Assembly (NCBI GenBank): GCA_024803745.1
Contig: JANJXV010000013.1
Coordinates: 16,055,501-16,119,500, forward strand
DNA length: 64,000 nucleotides
Origin: Megascapheus bottae
Taxonomy: Eukaryota; Chordata; Mammalia; Rodentia; Geomyidae
Reading direction: 5' to 3'
How positions within the stretch are numbered: the first letter of the stretch is position 1; the number at the start of each line of letters is the position of its first letter. Position numbers and translations under genes: made by a program. A model generated the notes under the pieces. The model did no database searches, had not been told where the DNA came from, and saw nothing but the letters and a program-made list of their open reading frames with translations. This document shows, piece by piece, positions 34,605 to 45,909 of the stretch.

Positions 34605-35425
34605 ATTATTTCTTTGTGATATAAACATCAAAAATAATTTCTCCAGTTTTCTTGAAACCCACACAGAAGATAACTTTCTATAATCACTTCACTGTGCATC
34701 AGAGCAGCAGAACTTATTTCTTCTGTCATTTTAATTTAGTCCTTGTTGCACAACCTTTCTTTTTCATGCTAAACAATATTATATTTCCTACATTTATATA
34801 CAGAATGCAGATACTCCTGTCCAGAAGAACTAAAGATTTCTCTCTTAAGTCATAACCCCATCTTTATTTCCATCCTCATGTCAAGAGTTTTGTTGAGTAA
34901 ACAATCAAAGAATGTGATTTGAATAAATCCATTTAAAGGGAAGAGAAAGATTTAGTCTTTTCAAAAAGTGGAAAACAAAAAATTATACCTGTGAGAATTA
35001 ATGGAATGCATAAATATTAAGCCCAGAAAGAAAATTCACTAGAAAGTAAAGTATTAATTCTTTACACCAACAAATCCATTCTAATGATGGACAACGGTAA
35101 TTATGTATTTGGATATAATTCCAAATGCAATCAGACCATTCAAATGTACATCTACATATATCTCCCCTACATTTCTCATCTCCAGGCTGAGGCCTAGAGG
35201 AAAGCAGTCAATGATAAAGAATCTCAGCAAAGATGTGACATATAATATAACTTGTCATTGTTTTGAAAGACATATCATGTGTTATTTTTTGCCCAAATTC
35301 TCTGGGGGAAATTTGGTAATAAGAGCATTAAAGTTATAAAATAAACAACTGAGTCAATATCTACATATACCTGATTTTTCCCATTATATTAACTACTATA
35401 CATTGATATTCCTTATAAAGTTATA
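34605..35425. other. No gene or repeat recognised
   Basis: AT-rich DNA with nothing assignable. Confidence 0.4.
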
Positions 35426-35431
35426 TGTTAA

Positions 35432-35548
35432 ACTAGGTACCTGTGTCTTATGCCTGCAATCCTAGCTACTCAGGGGACTGGGATCTGAAGATCAAGACTG
35501 AAAGCCAGTCTAGGCAGGAAAATCCATGAGACTCTTACTTCCAATTAA

Positions 35549-35593
<45 letters not shown>

Positions 35594-35700
35594 AAAAAAT
35601 CCAGAAGTGGGCTGTTGCTCAAGTGGTAGAGCACTAACTTTGAGCCCAAAAGCTACAGTGTCCAGATCCTGAGTTCAAGCCTCAGAACCAGCACACACAA
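35432..35700 (+). mobile_element. Type B SINE expanded by a CA array
   Basis: Left half, then a CA array (35551-35592) in the A-rich linker, then the right half (CTCAAGTGGTAGAGCACTAA ... GAGTTCAAGCCTC). Confidence 0.88.
35551..35592. repeat. (CA)n microsatellite inside a SINE
   Basis: About 20 CA units at the SINE mid-linker. Confidence 0.97.
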
Positions 35701-36009
35701 AAATGCTACCTTAAAAATAAATTTAAATATAAATTTAAAATAAACATAAACATAACATTCTAAAGTATAGAAATATTCAAAAGGAAAGTGTATAACCATA
35801 AGGGAGATTATTTTGCTAATTTTGAGACTAATGTAAAACACTATTGGTGGGAGAAATCTTACATCTATTAAAATGGAACTAAGTAATGATTAAGTAACCT
35901 CTGAATTATGATTATAAATTGTGGGGGAAAATTACTCACATGGGGATATAAACCTACACAAAATCCCAAGAACATGTATTTCTGACTATTAAAAGTGTAT
36001 ATATTAAAA

Positions 36010-36205
36010 TCAGTGGCTCATGCTTATTATCCTAGGAACTCGTGAGGCTGAGATCTAAGGATTGAGGCTGGGAGACAGCCCAGAGAGGAAAGTCTGTAAG
36101 ACTCTCTTACCTCCAATTAATCACCAAAAAGCCAGATGTGCAGTTGTGGTCAGTCTTGAGTGGAAAAAGCTAAGAGTTCCAGCTCCCAAATTCATACCTT
36201 AATAA
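36010..36205 (+). mobile_element. Type B SINE
   Basis: GTGGCTCATGCTTATTATCC left part, GTTGTGGTCAGTCTTGAG right part, diverged. Confidence 0.7.
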
Positions 36206-37955
36206 AAGAGTCTTTATAATTAGTATCTTTAGAAGTATTTTTTTCTCTTTCTGTTAATCACTATTTGCTGTCTTGAAATTAGCAATAAATATAGACTAAA
36301 CATTCATGAAATAAGGCACACAGAAAACATATGTCCTTTATTTGTTTAACTGCCTTAGCCAAGAATTTCCAGCATCCAGATCCTAATGGTTAGATACTTG
36401 TGCCATGGGAGTTACTTTCTGAACTGATCTCCTTTGGGGTCCAATGACAGCTGTGAAACTTATTGTTGCTGTTCCACCACTGACATAGAGCTTTGTGTCC
36501 CATGAGGTGCTATGATCTGTGATCTCTTAGCCCTGCTTCACATTGAGACTTGAATCTTCTGAGAGTATAAGGGATTACCACCATTTCCTCTGGAAATCTG
36601 AGTTGCACCAAGCTCTTCAGATCCAGGGTCTATAAATAGAGCTATCTCCAGTCACTACATACACACATTCCTGGGCTGTCACCCTGGCAAAGGCACAGTG
36701 CCCATTCCTTCTTATGGGCCGCTATCTTGTGGGAAAGGGATGCTCTCCAGGCATTTCAGTTCAGAGCATACTGCGCAACTTCAGTCTGTCTATATCATCA
36801 TAGGAATCAAAGGCACTGACATACCGACGATGTGAAGACAATAAGATTATATTTATTCCACATTCCAAGCAGAGATGAGTAATCTCAGTGGCCAAAGAAG
36901 CAGGTAAGTTGCTCTCAAAAATCTCTTGAGTATATAGAACCTCTTTGCTTTTATATATTTATGTATTTCAAATATTTGCTTCTAGATACAGGGAACCAGA
37001 CAGCAACCCCAAGAACTCTTAAATGAAACAAGATATATAGGTCCATATCCCTTCTCCAAGTCACAAATTCAGCCTTACCAAACCCCTTCCCCCTCATTAA
37101 TTCAGTCACAAAGGTTGCATGTTACTCCAAATTCCTGAGCATTCTATTGCAACCCAAACACTGATTTTGTTCCTAGAATAAAATTGGTGGCAGATTTGAC
37201 TGACGGAGTTCATAGGCAATTAAAGAGACAGAGTAAACATACGTAGGTCCACATTATCATAATCATGAAAATGCAGAAAATAGGAAGGGTAGTAGAAAGA
37301 TAGGGAGCGTTCATACTGCCCTTAATTTGGCTTGAGAAATAGGGAGGTAATTGCTTCATCAATAATTAATGAGAATGCATAAATAATAAGAGAGCATAAA
37401 ATTCTGTCTGAAGAAAAATTATTGAATATATTGTCTTGCTAGATAAAGCAGTTATGCTAATACTAAATTGATAGATGCATTTTCGGGTAATGATTAAATC
37501 ATAGTTTAATCTAAATCATAATTAAGCAAGCATGTAAAGTAGATAAATCACATAATTAAGTACGACTTCTGCTACTTTCCTGATAAATATATGGATATAT
37601 ATTTGAGATGACATGGAAAATTCACTATTTCTGTGCAACGTAAACCTAAAGAGCGATGAGTGGAAACACAGAAAGTCTTTCTGCCAGAGGATATATTGAC
37701 TGCCAACCACTGAGGATGCTGAATGGGCTTTATAAAATGTAAAAAGTGGAACATGAGGAATTTAACTTATAACCATACTAAGATACTTGGGCTTCATGAT
37801 AGCACTTTCTGTCACTAAAAGGCGGGGAGATGACATTTCAGGAAAAAAATTACAGGACAGTAACTACAGTACAGAAGAATAAATAGGAAATCCAGTTCTG
37901 GACTTAGCTTAAGACTATTTCTCTCTCAGAAATTGGCAAAAGTGTTGTCCAGTTA
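36206..37955. other. Unassigned DNA with a GC-richer block
   Basis: The block at about 36400-36800 is less AT-rich than its surroundings and has a TATA-like TATAAATAG near 36632; I cannot assign it. The rest shows nothing. Confidence 0.35.
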
Positions 37956-37969
37956 CTTGACAGGATTTT

Positions 37970-38160
37970 CTTTTTGCCAGTCCTGGGGCTTGAGCTCAGG
38001 GCCTGAGCACTGTCCTTGGGCTTTCTCAAGGCTAGAGCTCTACCACTTGAGCCTCAGCACCACTTCTGGCATTTTCTATGTATGTGCTACCAAGGAATCA
38101 AACCCTGGTCTTCTTTCATGCTAGGCAAGCACTCTACCACTAGACCAAACTCCTGGCCCT
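37970..38160 (-). mobile_element. Type A SINE
   Basis: Full dimer, reverse. Imperfect duplication CTTGACAGGATTTT / TTTGACAGGAATTT. Confidence 0.93.
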
Positions 38161-38174
38161 ATTTGACAGGAATT

Positions 38175-39007
38175 TATTTTGTGCCCTAGTACCTAAATTC
38201 CTGATAAAAGTTGTTGAGTCAGCCAGCAGTAAAAAGGCATATCATAGAAGCAAAAACATAGAAAAGAAAATGGTCTTTTCAGCTTGTAAGCATCATGGAG
38301 AGTTTTCTGGAAGAGACAGGAAATCTAGTGATCAGCTAAAGATGCTATTTGTCTATCTTGGCAGTCAGAGAAAACCATGGGCACTGCCCACAGTTTGGGT
38401 TGAGTGGCTGCCCAGTACCGGATGAGCAATTAACCAACACAGCAACAATGACAGCATCAACCACCACCAGACTTCCTATCAACCCTTGGCGCTGAGGTGC
38501 CTTGATCAGGTAATGGACCTGCCACCATCAGACAGGGTGAAGAAGCTAAGTGTCCTGAGATGGTAGGGTGTTGCCTGTATGAAACACTGTTGGTTGTAGT
38601 GACTGATGCCATAAATGGTCTCTCCCTCCCCCTCTTTTTTTAAACCTTCCCAGAAACTGAAGAACATTATAACATGGAAAGACTGTGGCAAAATCTGAAT
38701 TGCCCCTATAAACAAATCATGTTCCCCTTAGAAAGATAGATTCCCTGACAAAAAAAACCTTTGGCCATTTATTTGTGGATGATTTAATGCTAGGCACAGA
38801 AAAAAATGCAAGATGAAGAAGCCTGAGAAGCCCTATTTCAAAAAGAAAGGCCCAGCTTCCCCCAGAGAAAATAAACAGAAAAAGAAATAAATACTCAGTC
38901 GAGCAAATGGGAATGTAAGTCACAGGCTCACGAATAAAAGTTAGTATTTAAGTCTGGCTCCCCTTCTGCTGCGTTAGACTGTGCGCATTTTCAGGCCACA
39001 GTCTAAC
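38175..39007. other. No gene recognised
   Basis: The block at 38350-38600 looks unique and non-coding; nothing assignable. Confidence 0.35.
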
Positions 39008-39020
39008 CTATTTGTGGATT

Positions 39021-39215
39021 TTTTTTTTTTGCCAGTCCTGGGCTTGAGCTGAGGGCCTGAGCACTGTCCTTGGACTTTCTCAAGGCTAGAGCTCTACCAC
39101 TTGAGCCTCAGCACCACTTCCAGCTTTTTTGTATGCATGTGGTGCCAAGGAATCGAACCCGGGTCTTCATGCATGCGAGGCAAGCACTTTAACCACTAGG
39201 CCAAACTCCCGGCCC
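39021..39215 (-). mobile_element. Type A SINE
   Basis: Full dimer, reverse, T-rich start. Target duplication CTATTTGTGGATTTT on both sides. Confidence 0.95.
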
Positions 39216-39364
39216 TATTTGTGGATTTTGAAACGAGGCTTCTTTGGGCTATCTGGAGGTCTTTTGTGCTTCCTCTTTGTTTTTAGTACTCTTTTTCTAT
39301 TTCAGTAAAAGATGTCATTCAGATTTTTGTTATCCTTAAGTGTTACTAAAGGAGTAGCCATTCA

Positions 39365-39485
39365 GAGCCTGGAGTTTGGCCTAGTGGTAGAGTGCTTGCC
39401 TAGCAGGCACTAAGACCCAGGTTCAATTCCTCTGTACCACATACATAGAAAGAAGCCAGATAAGGGCCAGGTCTAGAAAAATAAA
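39365..39485 (+). mobile_element. Type A SINE, left monomer only
   Basis: The ID-like monomer with its linker ends early. Perfect 17-base duplication AAAGGAGTAGCCATTCA (39348-39364 and 39486-39502), so the short form was inserted as such. Confidence 0.93.
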
Positions 39486-39502
39486 AAAGGAGTAGCCATT
39501 CA

Positions 39503-40270
39503 ACCAAGTTTACAAGTACAATGTATCTTGATGGATGACACCCCTTTTGTCATTCTTTCCCATCCATCCAAAACCAGCCCATCCTTCCATTTTCTTAGTT
39601 TCCAAGGACATGCATTGAGCATTATTACTACATTTCTTTCTCCATCCTGGCTTGTTCCTCTCGACATGCCCACGCACCATTTAAGTGCCAGTTTCTTGGT
39701 ATCAATTTTGTTGGACTGTGAGCCAGTTTTTCTAAGGAATTGTGCCATTTGAATTCTCCCCTGCAAACATCAAACTTCATTTAATACATTTGTGTGCTTT
39801 TGCATACAACCCCTATGTATTTATTTGTACATATATTAATTAGTTATAGCTTCCATGTACACATCTTTTATCTCTCTGAGCCTGACTTACTTCACTTAGT
39901 ATTTTTCCAGGTCTTACCATTTCTTTGCAAATAATGTAATATCATTCTTTCTGATGTATGAATTGAGTTTTTGTTGAACCTGTAAATAACTTGGCTGGCT
40001 TGAATATTTTAGCAATATTGTTTCTTGTATGCAATAAAAAATTAGCTATCTTTCCATCTATTTGCTCCTTCTGTTTATTTCACCACTTTTTATATTTGTC
40101 ATTGTACAGATATTTCATTTTTCTTGATTAAGTTTATTCTTGTACATATCTTTGGAAGCAATTATGAGATTTTCTCCATTTCTTTTCCAGGTAGTTTACT
40201 ATTTGTATATCAATATGCTGTTCAGTGTATGCTACTTTGTGGTGGGACAGGGATTTAAATTTAACTAGGC
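39503..40270 (-). mobile_element. Old L1, antisense (3'UTR into ORF2)
   Basis: From the left: complement of a 3'UTR, of the ORF2 end (GAGCCTGACTTACTTCACTT) and, after a gap, of mid-ORF2 (TTGTACATATCTTTGGAAGC). The SINE at 39365 landed in it. Confidence 0.65.
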
Positions 40271-40299
40271 ACGTGTTCTTCCGAGTCAGGCTCCTCTCT

Positions 40300-40510
40300 C
40301 TTTTTGTTTTAAGTTGTTTTTCAGATTGAGTTTCATGCTTTCTTCTTAGATTATCATTGGGCCACCATTCTCCTGCCTATGCCTCCTGCAGAGCTGTGGA
40401 TACAGGCATGTACCGCTAAGTTCAGCTAGTTTGTTGAGCTCATCTTGCTAGCTTTTTGTCTCTATCTCCTAGGTAGTTAAGATTATAGGCACATACCCCA
40501 CTATGCTAAC
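40300..40510 (-). mobile_element. Type B-like SINE, reverse, decayed
   Basis: B1-like CCTCCTGCAGAGCTGTGGAT and a second CTCCTAGGTAGTTAAGATTA block. Confidence 0.55.
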
Positions 40511-40920
40511 TGTTCTGAGGGTGAATCAAACTGACTTTATCTTTGACTCTTTAAGATAAATACTCTTAACTTTATATTATATGTGAACAAACTGAGATTT
40601 GGGGAAAAAATAAGCCTGTGAAATTGCACTCATTATAAAATGAGCTAAGATTTAAATAAATGGCTATTTGATAGAGATAACTGTAATCTTCCCACTAAAC
40701 ACAGACACACAAAAATGTTCTGAACACACCACAGTGTTCTTCACATGTAACTAAAATATCCTGTCATAGGATGGATGCTCTGTCAATACAAGCTAGATAG
40801 GAGAGTGTTGACTTGGTACCATTTCCCATCCCAAGTCTATTTGTGTGACAGGAAAATCATCCAATCTCTATTCTACATTTATGCTTTGCTTTTATTGTAT
40901 GGCTAAAAATTAGAATGACA

Positions 40921-41090
40921 GGGGCTGGGAGCATGGCCTAGTGGTAGAATGCTTGCCTAGTATGCACTAGATTTGATTTCTCGGTACCATACACAGAAAA
41001 AGCCAGAAGTGGTACTGTGGCTCAAGTGGGAGAGCCTTGAGAAAACCCAAGGTCAGGCCCTGAGTTCAAGCCTTGGGACTGGCCAAAAAA
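40921..41090 (+). mobile_element. Type A SINE
   Basis: Dimer with small deletions (B-box region of the left monomer, start of the right). Flanks AGAATGACA / GGAATGACA. About 250 bases before the OR52N5-like ATG. Confidence 0.9.
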
Positions 41091-41204
41091 ATGGAATGAC
41101 ATTGTAACTGTGGCTTTTAAACTTCCATGTTAAAATATTATCTAAATTATAACATCATTCAACAAGTTTTAAATTTTTAAGTCACTAGTTTTCAAAATGA
41201 TTGA

Positions 41205-41221
41205 TTATATATATATATATT
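41205..41221. repeat. (AT)n run
   Basis: Short AT run in the intron-like DNA upstream of the OR52N5-like gene. Confidence 0.85.
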
Positions 41222-41337
41222 TTATTAAAACTTTAGTTTGTCTTTACAAAGTCCTAAATCAACCTTATATTTCTTTACTCTATTTCATCAGGTTCAAAAT
41301 ATCTGGGGGAAAAAATAGTTTCTTTGCAGAATTAGTT

Positions 41338-42291
41338 ATGCTGACTGCCAACCATTCCTATGTGACTCCTGACAGTTTTATTCTGAATGGGATTCCTGGC
41401 CTGGAAGCATTCCACGTGTGGATCTCTCTTCCACTCTGCACAATGTATGCCATCTCCCTAGTAGGCAACCTTGGCCTCGTGTATCTCATTTATTATGAGG
41501 AATCCTTACACCGCCCAATGTATTTCTTCCTGGCCATGCTCTCCCTCACTGACTTGCTGACCTGCTCAACCACTCTACCCAATGCGCTCTGCATCTTCTG
41601 GTTCAATCTGAAGGAAATTGACTTCAGTGCGTGCTTAGTTCAGATGTTCTTTGTGCATGGATTCACGGGTGTGGAGTCTGGCGTGCTCATGCTCATGGCG
41701 CTGGACCGTTATGTAGCTATTTGCTATCCATTGCGTTATGCCACCATACTTACTAACACTGTCATTGCCAAGGCGGGGCTTGCCACCTTCCTCAGAGGTG
41801 TGTTACTGATGATTCCGTTTCCATTCCTGGTCCAGCGTTTACCTTTCTGCCAAAGCAACATCATCTCCCATACATACTGCGACCACATGTCTGTAGTAAA
41901 GTTATCCTGTGCCAGCATCAAGGTCAATGTCATCTATGGTCTGATGGTTGCACTCCTCATCGGAGTCTTTGATATTTGTTGTATAACTGTGTCTTACACC
42001 ATGATCCTCAAGGCAGTGATCAGTCTCTCGTCGTCAGATGCACGGCAGAAGGCCTTCAGTACCTGCACTGCGCATATATCCGCCATTATCATCACTTACG
42101 TCCCAGCATTCTTCACTTTCTTCACTCATCGTTTTGGGGGTCACACCATCCCCCCTTCCCTACACATCATTGTGGCTAATCTTTATCTTCTTCTTCCCCC
42201 AACTCTAAATCCCATTGTTTACGGAGTAAAAACAAAACAGATCCGAGAGAGTGTCATAAAGTATTTTCAGGGTGAAAAAGTTACAAAGTGA
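41338..42291 (+). CDS. Or52n5: OR52N5-like olfactory receptor, intact
   Basis: Intact 317-residue class I receptor. Seen: NHS glycosylation site at 5-7, GN at 43-44, LHRPMYFFLAMLSLTDLL at 57-74, Cys99, MALDRYVAICYP at 120-131, second loop LPFCQSNIISHTYCDHMS with cysteines at 171 and 181 and a third at 191, SYTMIL at 219-224, KAFSTC at 238-243 and NPIVYGVKTKQIR at 291-303. The strings VHGFTGVESGVLM, PFPFLVQRLPFC and [20 protein letters not shown] are those of OR52N5. The open frame reaches back to 41197, but that part is AT-rich intron-like DNA. An acceptor (AG at 41290-41291 after a TC-rich tract) would put 46 bases of leader before the ATG, with no upstream ATG in it. Confidence 0.97.
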   Translation: MLTANHSYVTPDSFILNGIPGLEAFHVWISLPLCTMYAISLVGNLGLVYLIYYEESLHRPMYFFLAMLSLTDLLTCSTTLPNALCIFWFNLKEIDFSACLVQMFFVHGFTGVESGVLMLMALDRYVAICYPLRYATILTNTVIAKAGLATFLRGVLLMIPFPFLVQRLPFCQSNIISHTYCDHMSVVKLSCASIKVNVIYGLMVALLIGVFDICCITVSYTMILKAVISLSSSDARQKAFSTCTAHISAIIITYVPAFFTFFTHRFGGHTIPPSLHIIVANLYLLLPPTLNPIVYGVKTKQIRESVIKYFQGEKVTK

Positions 42292-42354
42292 TGATGACTG
42301 AAATGACATACAATTATGAATAGAATATCAAAAAAGGAAAACATACGTACCATA

Positions 42355-42560
42355 GTGTGTTGGGGTTTGAACTCATAACCTCAGCCTCTTGGTTGATTTC
42401 TCACTCGAGACTGAGCCACATCTCCAGTTCTGGATCTGTACTGTTTAAGTAGAGATGCAAGTCCTCATTTTTGTCTGTTCAGACTGGTTTTGAACCATGA
42501 TCCTGAGATCACAGCCTCCTGAGTACCTAGGACTACAGGTGAACCACTAGCACCCATTAA
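42355..42560 (-). mobile_element. Type B SINE, reverse
   Basis: TTTGAACTCATAACCTCAGC and ATCCTGAGATCACAGCCTCC with CTGAGTACCTAGGACTACAG; 65 bases after the OR52N5-like stop. Confidence 0.75.
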
Positions 42561-42564
42561 AATG

Positions 42565-43240
42565 GTATTTTTGTTTGGTAACATACTTTTTTTTTCCATT
42601 TTCTGTCCCAAAGTGTATGCTTTTAAATTGTATTCAGTAAATTGGTAGTCAGTTCTAGATTTATATCTTAGTGCCTTTCCCTTCTTTTTTTTCTCCATCA
42701 TCAAGTTTTTTGAAAATTTGTCTTTGATAAAATTGTGTTTGGCTTATACAACATATAGAATGGGTGTGGATAAAAGCAGGGTGTAGAATGGGGTTTTCTA
42801 TCACCAATTTTAATCCATTTATGAGTATGGAAGATAGTCTCATAAGATATTTCTGAACCTTTTGAAGGAGTCCTATGGTCTTTTATACAACAGTCTCAAC
42901 TTTTACATAAGAAATTGTATCATTTTTCAAGACATATTCTAGCCTGGCTAGTCTTCAAGCTAAAATATAGCTTCCATATTTATTTAAGGAGAACATAATG
43001 TTTTATTTACATTCAATTCAAGAAATATGCCATGTGAATGAAGTTCAACAACAGACTCCCAGGTTTTATCTACCTGAAAACTTCACCCACTCTAAGGTTC
43101 CTAATAGAACTATTTGGTAGACACTTGGATTTTCCCTGTTGCACGCCCGTAATTAGTGAAATGGATGAAGAACTCACTCATCCAGCTCCCATGAATAGTT
43201 AGTAATCTTGCCAACGCAACAGAAGCTTAAAACAGAGTTT
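42565..43240. other. No gene or repeat recognised
   Basis: AT-rich 3' flank of the OR52N5-like gene. Confidence 0.4.
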
Positions 43241-43242
43241 TT

Positions 43243-43455
43243 TGTGGCCTACTGGTAGAGTGCTTGCTTAACATGCACAGAAACCCAGGTTTAATTCCTG
43301 GTACCACATACATAGAAAAAAAAAAACAACTGGAAGTAATGGTGTGGCTCAAGTGGTAGAGCACTATCTTGAGAAAGCCCAAGACCAGTGCTCAGGCCCT
43401 GAGTTCAAGCCCCAGGACTGGCAAAAACAAAACAACAACAACCAAAACAAAAGAT
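43243..43455 (+). mobile_element. Type A SINE
   Basis: Dimer starting in the A box (GTGGCCTACTGGTAGAGTGC), with long A-rich linker and tail. Confidence 0.9.
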
Positions 43456-43744
43456 TTTTTTTACTCTTCTCCCTGAGTGACACTTGGATTAGTACATCTC
43501 TCCTAACTTTGTTTGCATGTTTGGTTTTCTTTGCTGCTAGAACATGTTGACATTGAGAACACTATCTAAATTTATCTTCACATTTCAAACTCAAGACACA
43601 CTTGTTAAATGTCAGAATGAATGTGTGTGCATTTGTCAAGCCCATGTTCAAGCACTGACTATTAAAAAAGCAGACACATTCTTCCTGTCAGGAGTTCAGT
43701 TTGTTTGGAGGTAAAAATTTTATTAAAAATATGCTGAGCTGGAA

Positions 43745-44100
43745 ACCTAGATTCATAAGGTCATATAGAATGAGACTAAAGGAAAGGATCGCTAGGATAT
43801 GGAAACAGGAGCTTTATCTTTTGTGATTGTTGTTCTTAAAGCACTTTGTCATTTTTCTTCTCTTTTGTTGCCCTTTAGTTAATCTCATATTGTTACTATA
43901 TCTGACTGTGTTACCTGGTACATTGTATATATATTTGATTATTTGAAATAGGAAAGGGAAGGGGGAAAAAGATGATTGGGAGGGAGTGGGGAGAGGGAAA
44001 TGGGAAAGACACATGAGAAGGGATACCAATGTGTGAGAAATAATACACCTACCATCTGGTGAATGTAACTGTAACACCTCTATACATTACAATAAAAAGT
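43745..44100 (+). mobile_element. L1 3'UTR, 5'-truncated
   Basis: Ends in ATTACAATAAAAAG. Flanked by AAAATATGCTGAGCTG and AAAATATGCTGAACTG; the right copy is itself repeated once (44106-44140). Confidence 0.85.
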
Positions 44101-44379
44101 TTTTTTAAAAAAATATGCTGAACTGAAAAAATATGCTGAACTGGGTGCTGCGCTAATAGTCTTTACAGAAGGCAGTAGAGAATCAGGTAATGTTCAATTA
44201 TGGATACTGGAATATCTTGGGGAAATGTGAATGGAAGAATGAATGAATGTTTAGCCATCCAAATGAAAGAGTAGACACACTCCCTACAGTTTAAAGGAGC
44301 AATATAATACTGTTTTCACAAATGTTAACATGTCATAGATGATGCACATCTAACCTGCAAGAGATGATCTTTTCTTCAT

Positions 44380-44990
44380 ATATTTTATTGTAATTAATAG
44401 AAGGGTTACATTATATTCACCAGATAGAAGGTGCATTACTTCACAAACATTGATACTCTTTCTCATGTCTTGTTCCCCATTTCCCTCCTTCCACCCCCAC
44501 CCCTCATCTTGTTTTCCCTCCTTCCCTATCCTATTTCAAATAACCAGATAAACATACATACTATATATCAGATAACAAGGAAAAATATTGTAACAATATG
44601 AGATAATCAAGGGACAGCAAAAGAGATGAGAGATAACGTATTACATTAAGGACAACAATCACTCATTATATGGCTTTTGTTTCCATATCCTGGAGGTCCT
44701 TACATTTAGCGTCATACCATATGGCCTTATGTATCTAGATTTTGCTCTATTGTAAATCTCTGCTAGGAGAGCCCAAAGTTTTACTGATTATGACAAATGA
44801 GGGAAACCATTGAGCCTATGATCCTTTGAGTCTGGCTTACTTCAGTTAATATGAGTTTTTTCTAATTCTTTCCATTTCTTTACAAATGGGGAGATGTCAT
44901 TCTTTCTGACAGCAGCATAGAATTCCATGATGTATAAATACTGCATCTTGTTGATCCACTCATCAACTGAGGGGCCTCTGGCTCGGTTCT
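44380..44990 (-). mobile_element. L1 ORF2 end plus 3'UTR, antisense
   Basis: Complement of the 22450-23060 type end. Flanked by AGAGATGATCTTT / AGGGATGATCTTT. Confidence 0.9.
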
Positions 44991-45004
44991 AAGGGATGAT
45001 CTTT

Positions 45005-45370
45005 GATAGTCAATGTATTAAGCATTTGTCTGATATATTATTGGTAAATATCTTTTCCCAATTGGGAATGCAATTCTTTTAGAACCATGTCTCCCCTTCT
45101 TTCATTCTCTCCCAGTTTTCCCTCCCATTCTACCCACAAAATGTTCAGTTCACTTTCAACATAGTTTCCAGTGAGTACCACTGTTGTATTTGTTCATCAT
45201 TGTTTCACCTTTTCTGTGCCCTCTTACCCTTCCAAATACAAACACACTAACAAACAAGAGAAAATAAAAGTTAAAACAGTAACAATGGCAACTAAAAATG
45301 TCTTGTTTCCTTTCCTTGAAGCTCATTTCATAAAATATTATTTTATATAACCATATGTACATAGCTACTT
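45005..45370 (-). mobile_element. Older L1 fragments, antisense
   Basis: 45005-45070 resembles the complement of an old ORF2 C-terminal part; 45072-45370 is the pyrimidine-rich 3'UTR block shared with 10260 and 52680. Confidence 0.5.
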
Positions 45371-45429
45371 ACTGAGCCTTTGTCAACCACTCCTATGCAT
45401 ATCCTCTTTTGACCTCAGTGTATGAATGA

Positions 45430-45592
45430 AATTCTACTCATTGTCCCATTCCTAAGGAAATGGAAAGACTTGGGAAAAATATATATCAGGTGAAGTAAGA
45501 AAGAGGAAAAGAAACATAGGCTGCATGGTTTCCCTCATTTGTGGTAACTAGAATGTGCCTTTAAAGCTACAAGTAAGCATACTGATATATGC

Positions 45593-45594
<2 letters not shown>
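45430..45594 (+). mobile_element. L1 ORF2 end / 3'UTR start
   Basis: GGAAATGGAAAGACTTGGG through GGTTTCCCTCATTTGTGG, running into the CA array. Confidence 0.7.

Positions 45595-45650
<56 letters not shown>
45595..45650. repeat. (CA)n microsatellite
   Basis: 28 uninterrupted CA units, the longest in the window. Confidence 0.98.
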
Positions 45651-45653
<3 letters not shown>

Positions 45654-45699
45654 TATGATAAATTACATAGTAAAGTTTCATTTTAAAAGTCTATTTTTA

Positions 45700-45905
45700 C
45701 AGGACTCTGGTGGTTTACATTTTTAATCCTAGATACTCAGGAGGCTGAAATCTAAGGATCACAGTTCAAAACCAGCCCAACACAAAAAATATATATATAT
45801 ATATAACAAAAAACAAGAGAATTAATGAAAAATCTAAAGATATGTCAAGTGATAGAGTAACAGCCTTGAGCAAATAACAGCTCAAGGCTCATATGATGGG
45901 TACAG
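45700..45905 (+). mobile_element. Type B SINE
   Basis: Left half with TTAATCCTAGATACTCAGGA, linker with an AT run (45789-45804), degraded right half. Confidence 0.65.
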
Positions 45906-45909
45906 GTTA

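Noticed and set aside
41197..41337. 47-codon N-terminal extension of the OR52N5-like gene
   Set aside because: Encoded by AT-rich intron-like DNA ahead of a good splice acceptor; no family member has it.
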